The notes beneath the pieces are model-generated. The model was given only the letters and a program-made list of their open reading frames with translations, had not been told where the DNA came from and did not search any database. Positions 22,855 through 37,800 of a stretch of 64,000 nt of DNA are shown here, in pieces. Within the stretch, counting starts at the first letter, position 1. The number at the start of each line of letters is the position of its first letter. The stretch comes from Haliotis asinina (taxonomy: Eukaryota > Mollusca > Gastropoda > Lepetellida > Haliotidae). The translations under genes were made by a program, and so were the position numbers. The DNA lies in the NCBI RefSeq assembly GCF_037392515.1, contig NC_090288.1:6317501-6381500 (forward strand), written 5' to 3'.

Positions 22855-25800
22855 CTGGAATGTTGTTCAAGACAGATATGGAATAATGGATTCTGACTGT
22901 TGTGGATTGGATGGTTAAATGTCTGATATGATTCAGTGTGTGTCACAGTGCCCTGACTGCCTACCCGGTTTTTCGTAAATAAGCACTTACGACAAATATA
23001 GTGTAGTGGGATACATATTCTTCCCACGCACGCACGCATATTTTTGTTTTGCTTTCCCATACAAAACAAAAATACAAATATATCAACCCCCATCCCCCAC
23101 CAATCCACCCCAACACAAAACCCCCCAAACTAAACCCCAGACACACACAACTAGACACACGTGCATGCGTGTACTACTCCCGAACACTACACTAATCTTC
23201 ATTTCACCATCTCGCCCCATGACCTAGTTGACAAACGCTGCCGTCGTTTGAGGTGCAAGTAGATGATGTTGTCGACACTCACCTCTCCCCAGGAATTCGG
23301 CTCCATCTTGTCCATAATATATTCCTGCTGCTTCCAGTTGAGTCCACCTGCGATCAACTCAATCTTCAGGGATTCCGCGGTGATGAAGTTTGTCTGTCTG
23401 TCAGAACTGACGTTGTGGTAGAACATCGCCTTGTAGAGGTCCAACTTCCGCTCTATGTCCGCCAGATTGCAGATCTCTAGATAATGCTTGCTGATAGAGC
23501 TGGGAATATCATGGTCAGTGTTTTCAAAGGATTCAAGGGACGATAAACATGTTAATCATAATGGCAACGACTAATCAACCGAATATCCGTCGTGCACGGT
23601 TTCACGTGTCGAGTCTGCTTTCAGCTTAACCGAAACGCCCGAAAACTACAAGATGTGTTTTATAAAAAACATGTACTGAACGCAATTTTCGAAAAAAATA
23701 ATTCTCATGAAAATAGGTGTTCATGTTTATGTGTTCTATTTGAAAAAGACAAAATGACAGGGTTGCGTTTCTTTCGCTGTTCAGTATATGCTCATATGAA
23801 GGGGTGACCTTAGCGTCAGCTCACTGACATTCTGTGTTTGCAGTTCGCTGCACCAACTTCTGTTCCTCTTCTTAGTTACAGTCTCAGGGTTAATGCATCA
23901 TAGAAGGATTTTAGACGAACTTGTCATTCTCAATTCCAACAGATAATTGCTGGTGTGCTGCAAAGTGCCACATATTTAACGCCTATGTGGCACAGATTTA
24001 AAGTTCGTATGCCACTTATTTAATGTTTAAGTTGTCAAAGGTTCAAGGTTTGTATGCGACACAGATTTAACGTTTCTATGTCACATATTTAATGTTTATG
24101 TGTCAAAAGTTCAACGTTTGTTTGTTACGGATTCAACGCATATGCGACACAGATTTAACGTTTGTGGGTAAAATATCAGCGCTTATGTGTCAAAGGTGTA
24201 TATGTCACAGATTAAACTTCAAAGTTTATATGTCACAGATTAAAGTTCATATGTCACAGATTAAACTTCAAAGTTCATATGTCACAGATTAAACTTCAAA
24301 GTTCATATGTCACAGATTAAACTTCAAAGTTCATATGTCACAGATTAAACTTCAAAGTTCATATGTCACAGATTAAACTCCAAAGTTTATTTGTCACAGA
24401 TTAAACTTCAAAGTTCATATGTCACAAATTAAACTTCAAAGTTTATATGTCACAAATTAAACTTCAAAGTTTATATGTCACAGATTAAACTTCAAAGTTC
24501 ATATGTCACAGATTAAACTTCAAAGTTCATATGTCACAAATTAAACTTCAAAGTTTATATGTCACAGATTAAACGTTTATGGGTTTAGGTACTTACTCCA
24601 TCTGTGTGACCCTCTCACACAGAGCCGTGATCACCGCGAACATTCGGAACGTCACCTGGCTGGCATCGTCGATGTCCAATACCTGAATGAAACGTATAGT
24701 AATGATGACCATTCTTAAAGCTCCTGTGTCCACACGTGTCTGCAAGCTATTATAACTCCTGGCAACTCAAGTTGCCCGTGAGGCGCTAGAACGTAGCCAG
24801 CCACTGCTATGAGAACAGCTAGGTCCTAGAAAGGTCATTTCATGGGTCAAGCTACCAAACGTGGTCACCCATCCAAGGACTCTTCTTGGCCAGTTTTGTT
24901 TAACATCAACTGATTTGTAATCTGGGTTTTATGAAAACAACATATACCACAAAAAAAACAAGATAACGGTTCTTTTTCAATTTTTGGAATTGACGTCATT
25001 GGGGGGTGTACTCATATCCGACATTTTCTAAGCCCGTTACAGTCTGCTCCCACGTCGGCGTGATAGACTGAAAGGGTCGGTGAAATTGTAATATCATGAC
25101 AAGAGGAGGCAGATGGTAGTTCTGTACCACAGGACCACCAACTACCCCAACTAAGAGACATGGCAAAAATCGATCGTTGTTCCCGTTTGTCTTGAAGTCG
25201 GTTTACATGTCTACATCAAATAGGTTACACAGGCGGGTCCGTTCATTATCTAACATCGACACCAGAGAGGCCAAAGAAGGATGTTTTCGCGTTACAAATA
25301 CAACCACTGGTGCATATCAAGTTCTGAGATATTCTAGCTCGACGGTCTGTTTGTGAAAGGGAAGGTGATGTAGTCTAGTGGTCAAAGCTCGTCACGTCGA
25401 AGATTCGGGTTTCATTCCCACATGGGTATAATGTGTCCCCGCTGTGATATTGTGAGAATATTGCTTGAAGCTATGTAAAGAAAACCCACCCTTTCGCTGA
25501 CTCGCTGAAACTGTTAACACAAATAAAAGCTCATTCAAACAAAAATTAACCAATGTCTTTATATCACTTTGATAATGAAAGATCTATGTATAATTTAGAT
25601 TATAATGGATGGAATTAGCAAAGCGCACGCACGCATGCACACACATACAAACTCCTCTGCCACATACCACGCATTCTCTCTGACACAAGCACCATCTCTC
25701 TCACATACATCCCCATATATCTATCTTTCTCTCCACACACACGAAAGAGAAAGAGAGAGAGCAAGAGAGAGAGAGAGAGATAGAGGGGTGGGGAAGGGGA

Positions 25801-28800
25801 AAGCAGAGGAGAGCACACACACATACTTAAGTGTTACTATTAAGACATACGGCTCACCTTGAGGACATATTGCACCTGTTTCGATGTCATGTGCTGAATG
25901 CTCGTCACGCCGTCAAGTGCCGTTTGAGTCTCAAGGTAGCTGATGACAGTGTCAAGGTCACGATCCTCAACCACAAATGCGCGCGCATATGACTCCAGTT
26001 TTCCAGGATCAACCAGTCGGTAGTGTGACAAGAAATCGATGGACGAATCTGCAATTAAATACACGAACCAATATGAGATCGTTCTGACACCACTATTTCT
26101 TTGAATTACATGTACTGAAAATTACTTTTATTTGATGGTGCACATACAGTGAACAGGCCTATCAAAGAAAAGTTTCCCACTGTGCAGAGAAACGCAGAAA
26201 AGCCCACATTACTTTAGGAAATGGTAATATTAACGTAATACCTCGCTACTGAAACATCAAAAACAGTAATTTTAAATCGCTGAAATTGTATAAAAACCGA
26301 AGAGCCGGCAACTTTAATCTTGCGCATGCGCACATGGAAGGGGAAGTTTTGACCACATGTTCACATTTTCCAGCTTGCAGTCCCTTTTAAAAGTATTCCT
26401 ATGGCGTTATTTGTCATTTATCATCATCTTACATATATGCGCATTTGTTTCATTTAATAATTTCGTATAAAATGACTGACAGTAATTATCTGGACATCTT
26501 CAACAATTTTTTTTCGCGAGGCGATGAACAGCTGCTCGGAAATTTGAAAGAAGCGCGGATCGTAATGCGCATGCACAGTGGAGGTCAAAGTTCGCTAATA
26601 GTCTTTCAGTTTCATCGTCTTTCGTTGCCGGTTTTACCGTTTCAATAGCAAGGAAATATGTTTAACGTGGAATTTTCTGCGTTGTTTTGTTTTGGCACAG
26701 TGGGGATGCCCTTCGGTAGGTCTGGTCAATTTGGCGCTTTTAAGAGGGACATAGACGCGAATGGTTGCGATGTTGTCGTAAGAGGCTACTACACGTAATA
26801 GGGTTTGAAGCACACTGATAAGTGGATCCAGTCGTATCCGTATGACGTAGATCGATGCTTATGATGTCAAGTATGGGAAATTCTATTCATGATGCGATCA
26901 TTAACAGACCACCATTATGAAGCTGAAATATTTCTTAGAGAGACATAAAGCAACAAACTGACATTTAAAGCAAAGCATGCCTGAAGTTTTAAGCTTTGCA
27001 ATTTAATCAAACAGTTGAAGAATCAAAGTAGGCAAGTGTTCTCGTAATCCACTAATGTGCTGTCAAATGAGGATACCTTGACCCTTTATGAAAATAAATA
27101 TGACTTGGATTTAACAATCTGCCAAAACAACCAACACACATCTGCTTTAAGTGAACTTACCTGTTTCATCTAAATCTGTTGCGTATCCGAGCTTGACCTC
27201 CACCTGGCACTGATTAAGGACCCTGTGAAGATGCTTGCGCAACTCGCTCCCTCCTCGTTGCATCAGCACGTTTACCCTTCTCGGACCCTTCACTGTAACA
27301 GACATTATGACGTTAAACACCACAGTTAAAACTAGCAATGCGTACCCGTCGTGGACCCTTCAATTTGACAGACCTTATGACGTTAAACACCTCAGTGAAC
27401 ATAAACAATATGTAATCGTCGTGGACCCTTCACCGTAACAGTCGTTATGACGTTAAACACCACAGTGAGTGCAATCAATATGCACTCATCGTAGACCCTA
27501 CAGACGTTATGACGTGAACACCATCGTGAATATAAGAAACGTTCATCTGCGAAAGACGATATGACGTAACGCCACTGTTAATATTCGCAAGCCGTCAACC
27601 ATTAACCGTGACACACGTAACGCCATTGAGAGTATAAGATGTGATGACCCGACGTGGATCAGGCGTTATGACGTTAAACACTACAGTAGTGGAAAAACAT
27701 TACGTTGTAGACACAAACCCGCCGTGGGTCTTCACTGTAACAGACACGGTGACATTAAATACTACAATAGAAGCAACAAGGGACGTAGCAATAACTTCAA
27801 GCATCGTTCATCCGCACTGGACCTTTCACTCAAAGTTACATTATGACGTTAAACATGTCACTACCAGCTCCCCGGGAATCAGTTAAATGTGTGTGACGAG
27901 TACATTGGCACTGATAAAGGTTTGAGACTTAGTGCTGTCACTTTTAACAGCCAATTCCGAAGAACAGATACTCGTTTAACGTCATTTTAAGCGGTAACGT
28001 CATTTACACGACTAAGAGAATAGAACGCAAACGTAAAATAACAAATAGTTTCCTTTTGATATTGTGGTGTTGGAATAAATGTAACGTGAACGATAAAGCC
28101 AGGTGTATGTCTAATCGTTGATGGTTGTGATGATATGGCAGTGGCGATGATCATTACGCACTGTCAGTTGTATCTAATTCAGATTCTATCAGTTTGTGAT
28201 ATGATTTCAAGATTTTTGAACCTAGTACTTCATCAATGCTCCCGCAAATACAAATGTGCTATTTGAAAAAAAATTATGGAGCGAGATTTTTCGAAGTGTT
28301 ACGCAGACACACTGTAGCCAATATCACACGAGGAACTCACCAGTTTGCAAAATAATCGAAATGACTTTGAATGACAAAGATAAGAATTCTATAATTTTTT
28401 ACGCAAACCCTTCGCCATCGTACTTCTTCGTATGGAAATGACGAATTATTCTATCGCAAAACATTCGTAAATTGATTTCGACCGAGAGAGTCAATAGTAA
28501 AAAAAAACATGCCTATCTTTTTGAGTAGATTAACAAATCTAATGACACATTTTTGGCGGTTTACTTGGCAGTTATGAGATTCCATCAATATCCTCTGGGC
28601 TCTAACTACGTTTAAAGAAAGTCAATAACTGCCGTGTCAACCAAAATATGACATTTCCTTTCTGAAAGTGTCATGTCACGAACTGTAATCATGTCAATCA
28701 CCAATGGGGCACTGTTCTGCCAAAGGTTAATCTTTCTATTGGTCATATTCTAAACTGCGCGAAAATCTGATAAGATTAGGATCCAAAATTGCATGATTAC

Positions 28801-31800
28801 TGTTTCAAAGAAATATGGATGGCGTCTATAAAGTGCACTAATTTCCCGTAGTTAGCTTACGTTCGTTCTAAATTAGGAGGCAAACACGTAAAACGTTTTA
28901 GATTTGTTCTTTCAGGAATGTTTGGATTACACGGCTCTTGCAGTTCATTGCTTTCTGGTGTTGTTCCAGCTCGGGAGAATTATTGCGAATTAAATATTGT
29001 ACTGTTTGAGCTGAACTTTGTGGCTTTTTGAGATTGACTATTGATGGCTTTACGTCGGCTTATGGTACGTGTGGAGATTCAGGGCTTTCACAGTACAGTG
29101 TACGAGGCATGGAAGTTTTCTTGTGTAGTTGGTCGAGTACATAGGTAAAATTGTCACACCATGAATAAACGAACCAAACTGGATATATGGAACAAAACAC
29201 TGAGTCTCCATTGTCAAGGTTAAACTATACATGAATTGAGAATTGATGAAATCTTCGAATTTGGAGCGACTGAACCTTGTAATGATATCGATGTAGGAAT
29301 GATGTTACCGTCACTTTGAACGTTTCGGGTAATTCGCAGATTAACGCGTTTTGGAAGGTCAAGGTGTTGGAGGAAAAAGGTTCACTATAAAAAAAAGTTT
29401 AATCCTACCTGAACGACCTATCGGAATAAGACACATGATTTTGCGCACTATGTCCCGCTGACGGCCAACACCCCTATTTGAATATACATGCACTGTAGTG
29501 CACTATGCATCACTGACCGTCAGTACCCCTATCTGAATGACCTTTCGGTTGAGACGCATTATTTGATTGTGCACAATGCCCCGCAGACAGCCAACACCTC
29601 GGTTTGAATGAACTATCGGTATGACACGCATGATTTGCACCTGCACTATGCCCAGTCGACAGTCAACATCCTCCTTGAATGAAATTCCGTTATATGAGGA
29701 AGCTCTGTTGGTTTTCCGCTAATTCCACGCAACAAGAACCTCGCCGACATGCAACGATTGTAATCACAAGTCATTAGACATTCCTGATTGCTAGGAATTG
29801 ACTATACGAGGAAATACTAGACAGCTGACTTGGAAGTGATTGAATATAGACGGGTTGTCATAAGCAGAGAGATGGTATCGTTTGTATTAATGAGCAGTTC
29901 GATCCGCGGCCGTAACACGCTACTACGCTCTTGGAATTGAGTGTGGAAGCTCTGAGATAAAGGAATTTCTTGTTTTGATGAACTCCGCGGTTGGATGTCC
30001 AATGTAACCAGATGGAACTGTTTGAATAAGAAATCTGCATTGGGATAATCGAAGTGAACAGTTTAATCCCTAAATCTACTCCGATAATTTTTGTCTTTTG
30101 AAGCGATTGATTATATGTCGAACTGGAATTCAGCAACGGTAAACTTACGATTCTAATCACCAGAAATGTATCACGGTTGCATATTTTGTATTTGCTCATA
30201 AGGCTTCATAAGGCCAGCCATAAAAAACCTGATTGTTTGTCGCCATATAGGTGGAATATTGCTGAATATGGTGTTAAACTAAACTCACTCACTCATTCAT
30301 TTATTAGCCGTAATAGAGCCCTAGGCCCCGGTCCAGATCGTCACGAATAGAATAAAACTCACTCACTCACTCACTCACTCACTCACGGAAGAAACATTCA
30401 CTAAAGCCTTGTTCCTGCCTGTATCGCTCTCCACGACAACATATTTAGAACGAATTACAACTAACAGTTTCCTTCCCTTCAGACTGGGATCCGTCTACCT
30501 CTACTGATTCCGTTTGATGGGGATGCTGAGCACATTAGACGCTGAAACAGTCTGCTCTGAGAGACATCACAGGTTGTTTTGCTTTTAATTTTACGGAAGT
30601 CGTACCGTGTACTTGCCTAGGTGGACACAGCTACAGAAGACAGGGGTCATTAATGGCACGAGTATTTAGGTGCTGGGAGGACAAACGCGACCATGGACAG
30701 GGTCGCAAAATCTAAAATAGTTCCATAACATGGAGAAAATGGTCATTTACATGACGCATACACAGCCGTTCAAGAAATACACGAAAGAGACCGATGAACC
30801 ATTATCTTAAAAATATTTTCAAAGGAATCTTCGTTTCGGAAGAATAGTGGTTCATGTTTTTATGTCCCCCTTTCCAATACTCTGTGATGCTTCATTGGGA
30901 CTGCTAATCTGTTGATGGGTAACTGTTGTAGAAGACAGAGAATCGAATTGTTAGTTATGCTGGCAGTTCTTTACAGGTACGTATTCTGAATATAGTGCAA
31001 TATACATCAGTCTCTTTATTCTAATTCGGTTAGGGAGATGAAAGCCTATTTATATGGACATCTCTTACAGTAATTTAGCATATTGTCTGTGTTTGTCAAA
31101 TTATTATTTTTGTTTGTTTGGAGAAACACACAAATGTCAACATTTTTGTATACATAGTTACATATTGTTGTTCTTGTGGGAATTTGTAGGCTTCCCTGAT
31201 GTGTAGAGGCTCAGAGTAGTTCAATCTTCATTCCTATTTTTACTGTCGGATCATTATGATCCTTCCATTTGATGATCCATCGTAGTCTCGCTATTAGAGT
31301 GTACTACTTTGAGTCTAGAGTTTAGAGTTTACTACAGGGTTCTGTCGTGATCATTGACGTCCAGACTTTACTAACAAATACGTGTTCCTTACTTCACACT
31401 TCACACTTACTCGTAATCTGCGGGCTAACATTTTGATGAAGGCAAACTTGTTTCTGACATCCATACTTAACTACAAGACATAGTCGTAATCTTCACTTCA
31501 CATCAAAGCAGCTTTATAATTAACCTGGTGCTGTCGTAATTGTTATTCTACCATCAATACTGTACTATAGCGTGCAGTCATAATATACGGTGGTACACGC
31601 TGTGTAACATTCACATTAAATTGCAGGTTGAGCTGCAATCTTCTCTCAGTTACCGGAATTTACGAAAGAGTGAGTGAGGATTGCTTTAAGCCGTTTTTAG
31701 CAATATTCCAGCAATATCACAGCGAGGGACACCCGAAATGGGCTTCATGCATTGTACACATGTAGGGAATCGAACCCGGGTCCTCGCCGTGACGAGCCAA

Positions 31801-34800
31801 CGCTTTAAGTACTAGGCTACCCCACCGTTCCTGTTCAAAAGATGTTACATGGTAGATGTAATCACCGTCGAGATACATAACGTCATGCACTGGTCTGCAG
31901 ATATTAATACATCCATCCATCCATCCATCCACCCATCCATCCAGCCATCATACATATGTACATCATGAGATTCCACAATTAGTTCCATTTGTAATAAACC
32001 ATATCATGAGTAATCCGACTCTGTATAATGAAGGTTTACTTGTACATACGTCAGTCATATGTGTCCAGTGTGACTAACTAAATGACCTTACATGTGTTGA
32101 TGTCCAGCTCGGGATCTTCTGCAAGCATCTCGTCCGTGACCTTGCTCAGATCGTAGGCAGAGATGGGTTTCGTCCCAATAGCGAAGACGCCGTCTTTGAC
32201 AACCACGTCATTACCCAGCTTCTCCTGTATAACAAAATCCAGATTGTGACATTCTGCAAGCAATTGTGATCTTGTATGTGTAGATTGGATGAGAGGGAGG
32301 GGAGAGACAGATAGATAGATAGATAGAGAGAGAAAGAAGAGAAGAGAGAGAGAGAGTATCTGTGTATCATCGTATCTGGACATATACAGTCATGTTTAGC
32401 TTTGTCACTGTGGCATATACATATCCTTAGCTGGACCAGACAATCCTGTGATCTATTCTGTCGGAAAAGATCACTTCGTCAAATGCCCTAAACACATGAG
32501 GTCGGCTATATTTAGCTTATCACGTGGGTCTGTGAATAATGGAGAATGGATTGGGTCACGTAGACTAGTGGTTGATAGCATAAGCACCAATCAATGCACA
32601 ACGTCAACCGGATCACTCATTTTAACCACCAGAGTCCCATTTCGTCAAGCAATTGTAGCGCTAAGATGATTATAACTTCCATACCTTAACATAGACTTAC
32701 GAAAGTCGTAACGCTGCGATCACTTGTGAAACGGACCCAAGCTATTCGGTTTCACGCTTTTAGGGTACCGGGTACGTACTGTGTGTATGTGATACCAACA
32801 TGTGTGAATTTTATTTTACATATCAGAGGTTGTGTCTGAATACGAGGTTTACATTCATGCTGTGTTTACATTCATGGAGTGACTGACATCTGACATGACG
32901 TTTTATGGCGCAGCACGTGATGCAAATGGTAATGCAAATTTTGCCGTTTGATGTTTTGTATTTTCACCCAAGCAATGACTTCAGGACATAAATCATTGCT
33001 TCAGAAGAAAGCATGTTTTTCGTTTCAAACAGCCGACAACTGGCGAAAGCCACTATGAAATGCAAGGTTGTCAAACATACGACATCGTTTCATTCATTTC
33101 ACTGCATTCTATTAGATTACGCTTCCACATAGGTTTTGCAGCTGCTTATAATCATCTTAGAACAATACAAACGTAAGTATCAAGAGACTGGCTTCAAGCA
33201 TGAAGACGTGATCAGATCTCGTGGTACGTTTCAAGGGCAAACAAGGTCACAGTTAAACTGACACTGAATAATCATCAAACACCATACCACATATATACAT
33301 CGAAAATGCATGTTGTATGAAGCATTCTTGTTCAGTAGGAGGTATTTGGTATTCATACATATGATTGGATTTGACATTTGAGTCGTTCCCTCGGCAGAGT
33401 GCTGTATTCTTTATACAATCCGCTAGTCAATATTGATGGCGAATTAAGATGAATGATGACCTCGGGGAAGGAAGAGATCACTTGAGATTCAACCAAAGTC
33501 AAACAACCTTCCAACTTAAGGGAGGTAATCGAATAAATGTCATTTAGTCAGCGATGCTGTTCCGAGTCGGGGCGGACTTAGTCGTCCTCAGCAGCTGTAC
33601 GTCGGTGCTGTAACAAGGAACTGTCAGTCTCGGGTTGCTAGGAACTTAGAAAACAGGTTTGGGTAGGTTCCCGACGCCATAACATCATGTTTAATTCCCT
33701 ATTTATTCCCTAACTGATTTTGTTAACATGCTATTGACTAAGCATTTCAGACGGACGATCCCTTTGAATTCTTGTGGGATTTTCACTGAAATCCGGTTCC
33801 GGTGGGTTTGGGGTTGAAGGCTTTCTTATACGAAGGCGGTGTAAATGCGATATTTACAGGTTTAGTCTATGATATTTAACTGCGGAAAAGAGAAATAGAT
33901 AAGACATTATGCAAGCTTCAACTCACAAACGGATTATTGTTTATATCTATTTTACTGATGTCAAGAGCCATTTTTGCTATAGGGCTTGTTGAGGATATAC
34001 TGGCGGACAAAAGTAAGTATGTTTGACGGCGGGTAACGCAATATGGATAGACAGATGTGATGTTTCTGATATTGGTTCTTTCCCAAGTAATTTAGTTTGC
34101 GCGAAAATCCCTATGTTGGAAGAAATGGTTGACGCAAAGAGATACGACTGGGTTATGTCGAGAAAACTTTAAAAAATCTCAGTTGGCTTGTACTATGAAA
34201 CCGGAATTAAAACTGGACTAGTAATACAATCGCAAACGAACGTACGCACGACATTGTGTTGAGGAATAATTTGAAAAACAAAGTTAAATCCTATTTCGTG
34301 TCCGATTACTTCGAAAAAGCAAAAGGTTTAAATAGATGTAGGTCTTGGATCATTGTTACCCACAACAACAATCCTACAATGTGGATCTTTGCTCACTATA
34401 TCAGTCTCTGGTTTCATTTGATACATGATCACGTGAGCATCATGTGACACATGGTGGTCGAGATAGGAGTTCGTTCGAGACAAACACTGTTGCAAAGTTG
34501 ATGTAAACCCTGGGTCTGTGAATGAGTGGGTGAGTGATTTCGCCACACTATACTGCTATATGACTATAGGAGACACAAGAATTAAGCTTCCCACATTCCC
34601 ACAATAGCAAAATCGAGCTAAGGCCTTTGACACGAGAAACGATTCCTGAATTAAGCTACTAAAGCAGGGTGATTGAGTAAGGTTTCACCTCACTTTTAGC
34701 AACGATCATTGGCACATCAATGCACCTGCTCTTAATAAAATTAGCAACAGAAATGAATCAGACAAAAAATGTAGTGGTTGAAGTTAACACAAAGGCGTAA

Positions 34801-37800
34801 AATATCACGTGACTGATGACGTCAAAAACTAAAATAGTTCCTACAGTAATCAAAACTTAAAATGTACTACCGAGATTCACCTCTTGACGGGACTACAAAT
34901 AGTATCCTCCAAGTATCAAGGATTAATCTCTTGCTAAATTACCCAAATAATGGATTTGCCATACATTGGCATCTAAGCATGTTGACACTAAAGGGGCAAA
35001 CATTTTATACCCTGTGAATATCAGTTTTGTAATTTCACCTTCAACCGTTTGACTATTTCGTCCACTGGGAGTTTTGGATCAATCCCCAGCCGCCGAAGAA
35101 CGGCACTGGGAATCCTTTTCACGTCAATTTCTTCGCCGTCCTTGACCTTGAGCTTTCCATCTTCCCCCATTTCAAAAACGCCGAGGTCCTCTGGAAGAAC
35201 CGTTATCTGTGTTAATGGTCATTCAATAGCGAAGCAGGCAAGAAAGTGATTGTGTAAAAATAACTACGCTTGCTAGATTATCTAGACATTATCATATGAT
35301 GGTTATTCCGTCTGATTTACCTATTCAAAACGTTTTTGTACCTCATTTACAAATAGTTGATCCTTCCCATTTGTCTATTCATGTCCGGATCTTCCAGAAC
35401 CTGCGTAATGTCAGGATGTATTCGCTAAACACTAAGCGACGTTAATTGAAGTATGCGCACTCACTGTAACACTGTTCTAAACTGATGCATAAAAGAAAGT
35501 ACACAGCTGTTTTTTCGCCATTTTCCAACACAGCAACGTCAATATATATTGAAAAGTGTTTTGATTGTGATGTCAAGTTATTTAAAGCGTGTTTCGTAGA
35601 GTACCACGAAACTCGTGATTGGTTTGAATCGCTTGTACATAATATGCAGCAACATTATAAAATTCAGTCGATTGAGATTGTTAGAGGTTTACCAGTTAAT
35701 GACACACATCAATTTGGCAAGATTATCAGCAACGAAGCGAGTACGAGCCACTGGAATGTCAAATGGGGACCTCTTACAGCCACATTGCCAGAGCATTCAG
35801 CTGTACAAAACAGGCCTCATCGTACTAATACGACAATCCCAGAACAGCAGCCAGGTGACACTTTCTTTTGTACGTCAGTATATAATGACAGATTGACTGT
35901 GTTCAGTGCACCAATAAGAGAAATTGTACGCACTAAACTGAAAATTAGTAGAGTGATGAAAAAATCTTCAATACCAAACAAATACAGTTATAGTTTGGGT
36001 TTTTTCCCCATTTGCCTGATGATAAGACGTTCTCGGAAATATATTGCTAATTTCAGCAATCCTATACTTGACATTTCTTTAAGATGTCTGATTTGTAAAT
36101 GACCATCATATCTCCTTACCCGCTGGACTGTCCTGACCTTCATTGACCTCCGGTTCAACTGGAATGATAAATCTACACGTAGAACCATCACCACGATGAT
36201 TAAAAACACAATAACACAAGACGATATTGAAAAGAAGGGAAAAAAAACGCCAAAGAGCAAACCTTATAAAATGTGATAGTGTTTCTTTGATGCTAATAAC
36301 ACAGTGTACGTCGTTTCATGTTCTTGGTACTCGTGTAAGATCACCATGACGTGCTTAAAAACCCTTTGTCTGATCCAAAGAAGTTTCAGAAGGAGTGAAA
36401 CCAATATTTCTATGCGGCACGGAATAACAGTATCGGCCATGTCTGAATGCCAAGGGGCAAACGTGGTCATTTCTTAACGGCTTTTCCCATTTAGTTTTGG
36501 TGCAGTGTGTCGAGCCACAAACAGAAAATTAATTACCTCATAAGAAGAAAAACACGATGAATAATATCAGTGGATCAGACCAGAGCGTCGTCTGGCTATA
36601 GTTCACCATTTGCGCTTCGTGAGATCAATATTAGTCATTTAAGTTTTTCCAATTCGCTCCAAGCTTATCGCAACCCTATTGATAAAATCAGCCCACATCA
36701 ACAGCTCATTACTAGGCGCTGAGAAATAGGGATGTGTGTTCTGAAACTTTTAATATGCGGGACAGTCGTTAGTTTGATGTTTTCTGATATGCGGAGGCAC
36801 TGGTAAGGAACAGAGGTGTCATATTCTTTGATCTCACCTTCATCCGGGTTCTCGAAGACACTGACGCGGCTCTGAAACATACATATGATGGCTACTCTGC
36901 ATCATTTGGTGCTGAAAGTTGCTGAAGATGCTGAACATTTTAAATGACGTGATATTACCACAAAGATATTGTTCTTAAATACAGCGGAGTTTCTTTTATC
37001 TGTGCTTGTTGGCAAATCAGCGTTCAGCAAGTTCAGTTTTCTCATATTGTTAATATCACAGAAAATAATCATTTCTTTAAATTAAATTTCCATGATGTAG
37101 ATTGAGTTTGAAATGCTACAAATGTTCTTAAAACATCATTTTTGTTATGGGAGGATGGGAACTTTGAAAATAGACTATTGAATACTGGTCGGAGTATCTA
37201 CCAAAACTAAATAGATCCCATCATAATTATAGAACGACGTTTTCAGACAGGATAGATGGAATCAAAGCTACCAAGACTGAATTCAGTGCCCCGCATTGCC
37301 GTGGAAAACATTAAGTTTATTACATTCTAGAGAGACAAAGGATAAACTGCTTCAAATGAGCAATAAAACGCATACTGGAACTGTGTGGGTGTTTGATTTC
37401 CATGGATACGTTAAAAAGGATGAGTGTTGTGGATTCATGACTCTCTTCATGTACGGCGAATATGTATAATGTAATCAGTGGCAATAATAGACGAAAGTAG
37501 CTGATTTACAGAGTTATCAGAGAAGATCAATCAGACATCCTTGGGCAAGCGGCGTTGTTCGAAATATGTCTTTGTTTACCCATCAGTACATGGGTACCCG
37601 GGAGTACGTGTAAGTTTTGTTAAAATTGCGGGTTCAGATAATTTATTTGTGCAGCAGAATACTGGATACTTAGAGTACCAAATAAAGATATGTAAAGAAG
37701 TAACCCAAAATGAAAACTTTCCTTTGCATAGGCCCACTCTTGTAAAGGTTTTGCTTTGGGGGTTTCATAGTTTTCATGCGAGTGTGAATGCAAGCAGCTC

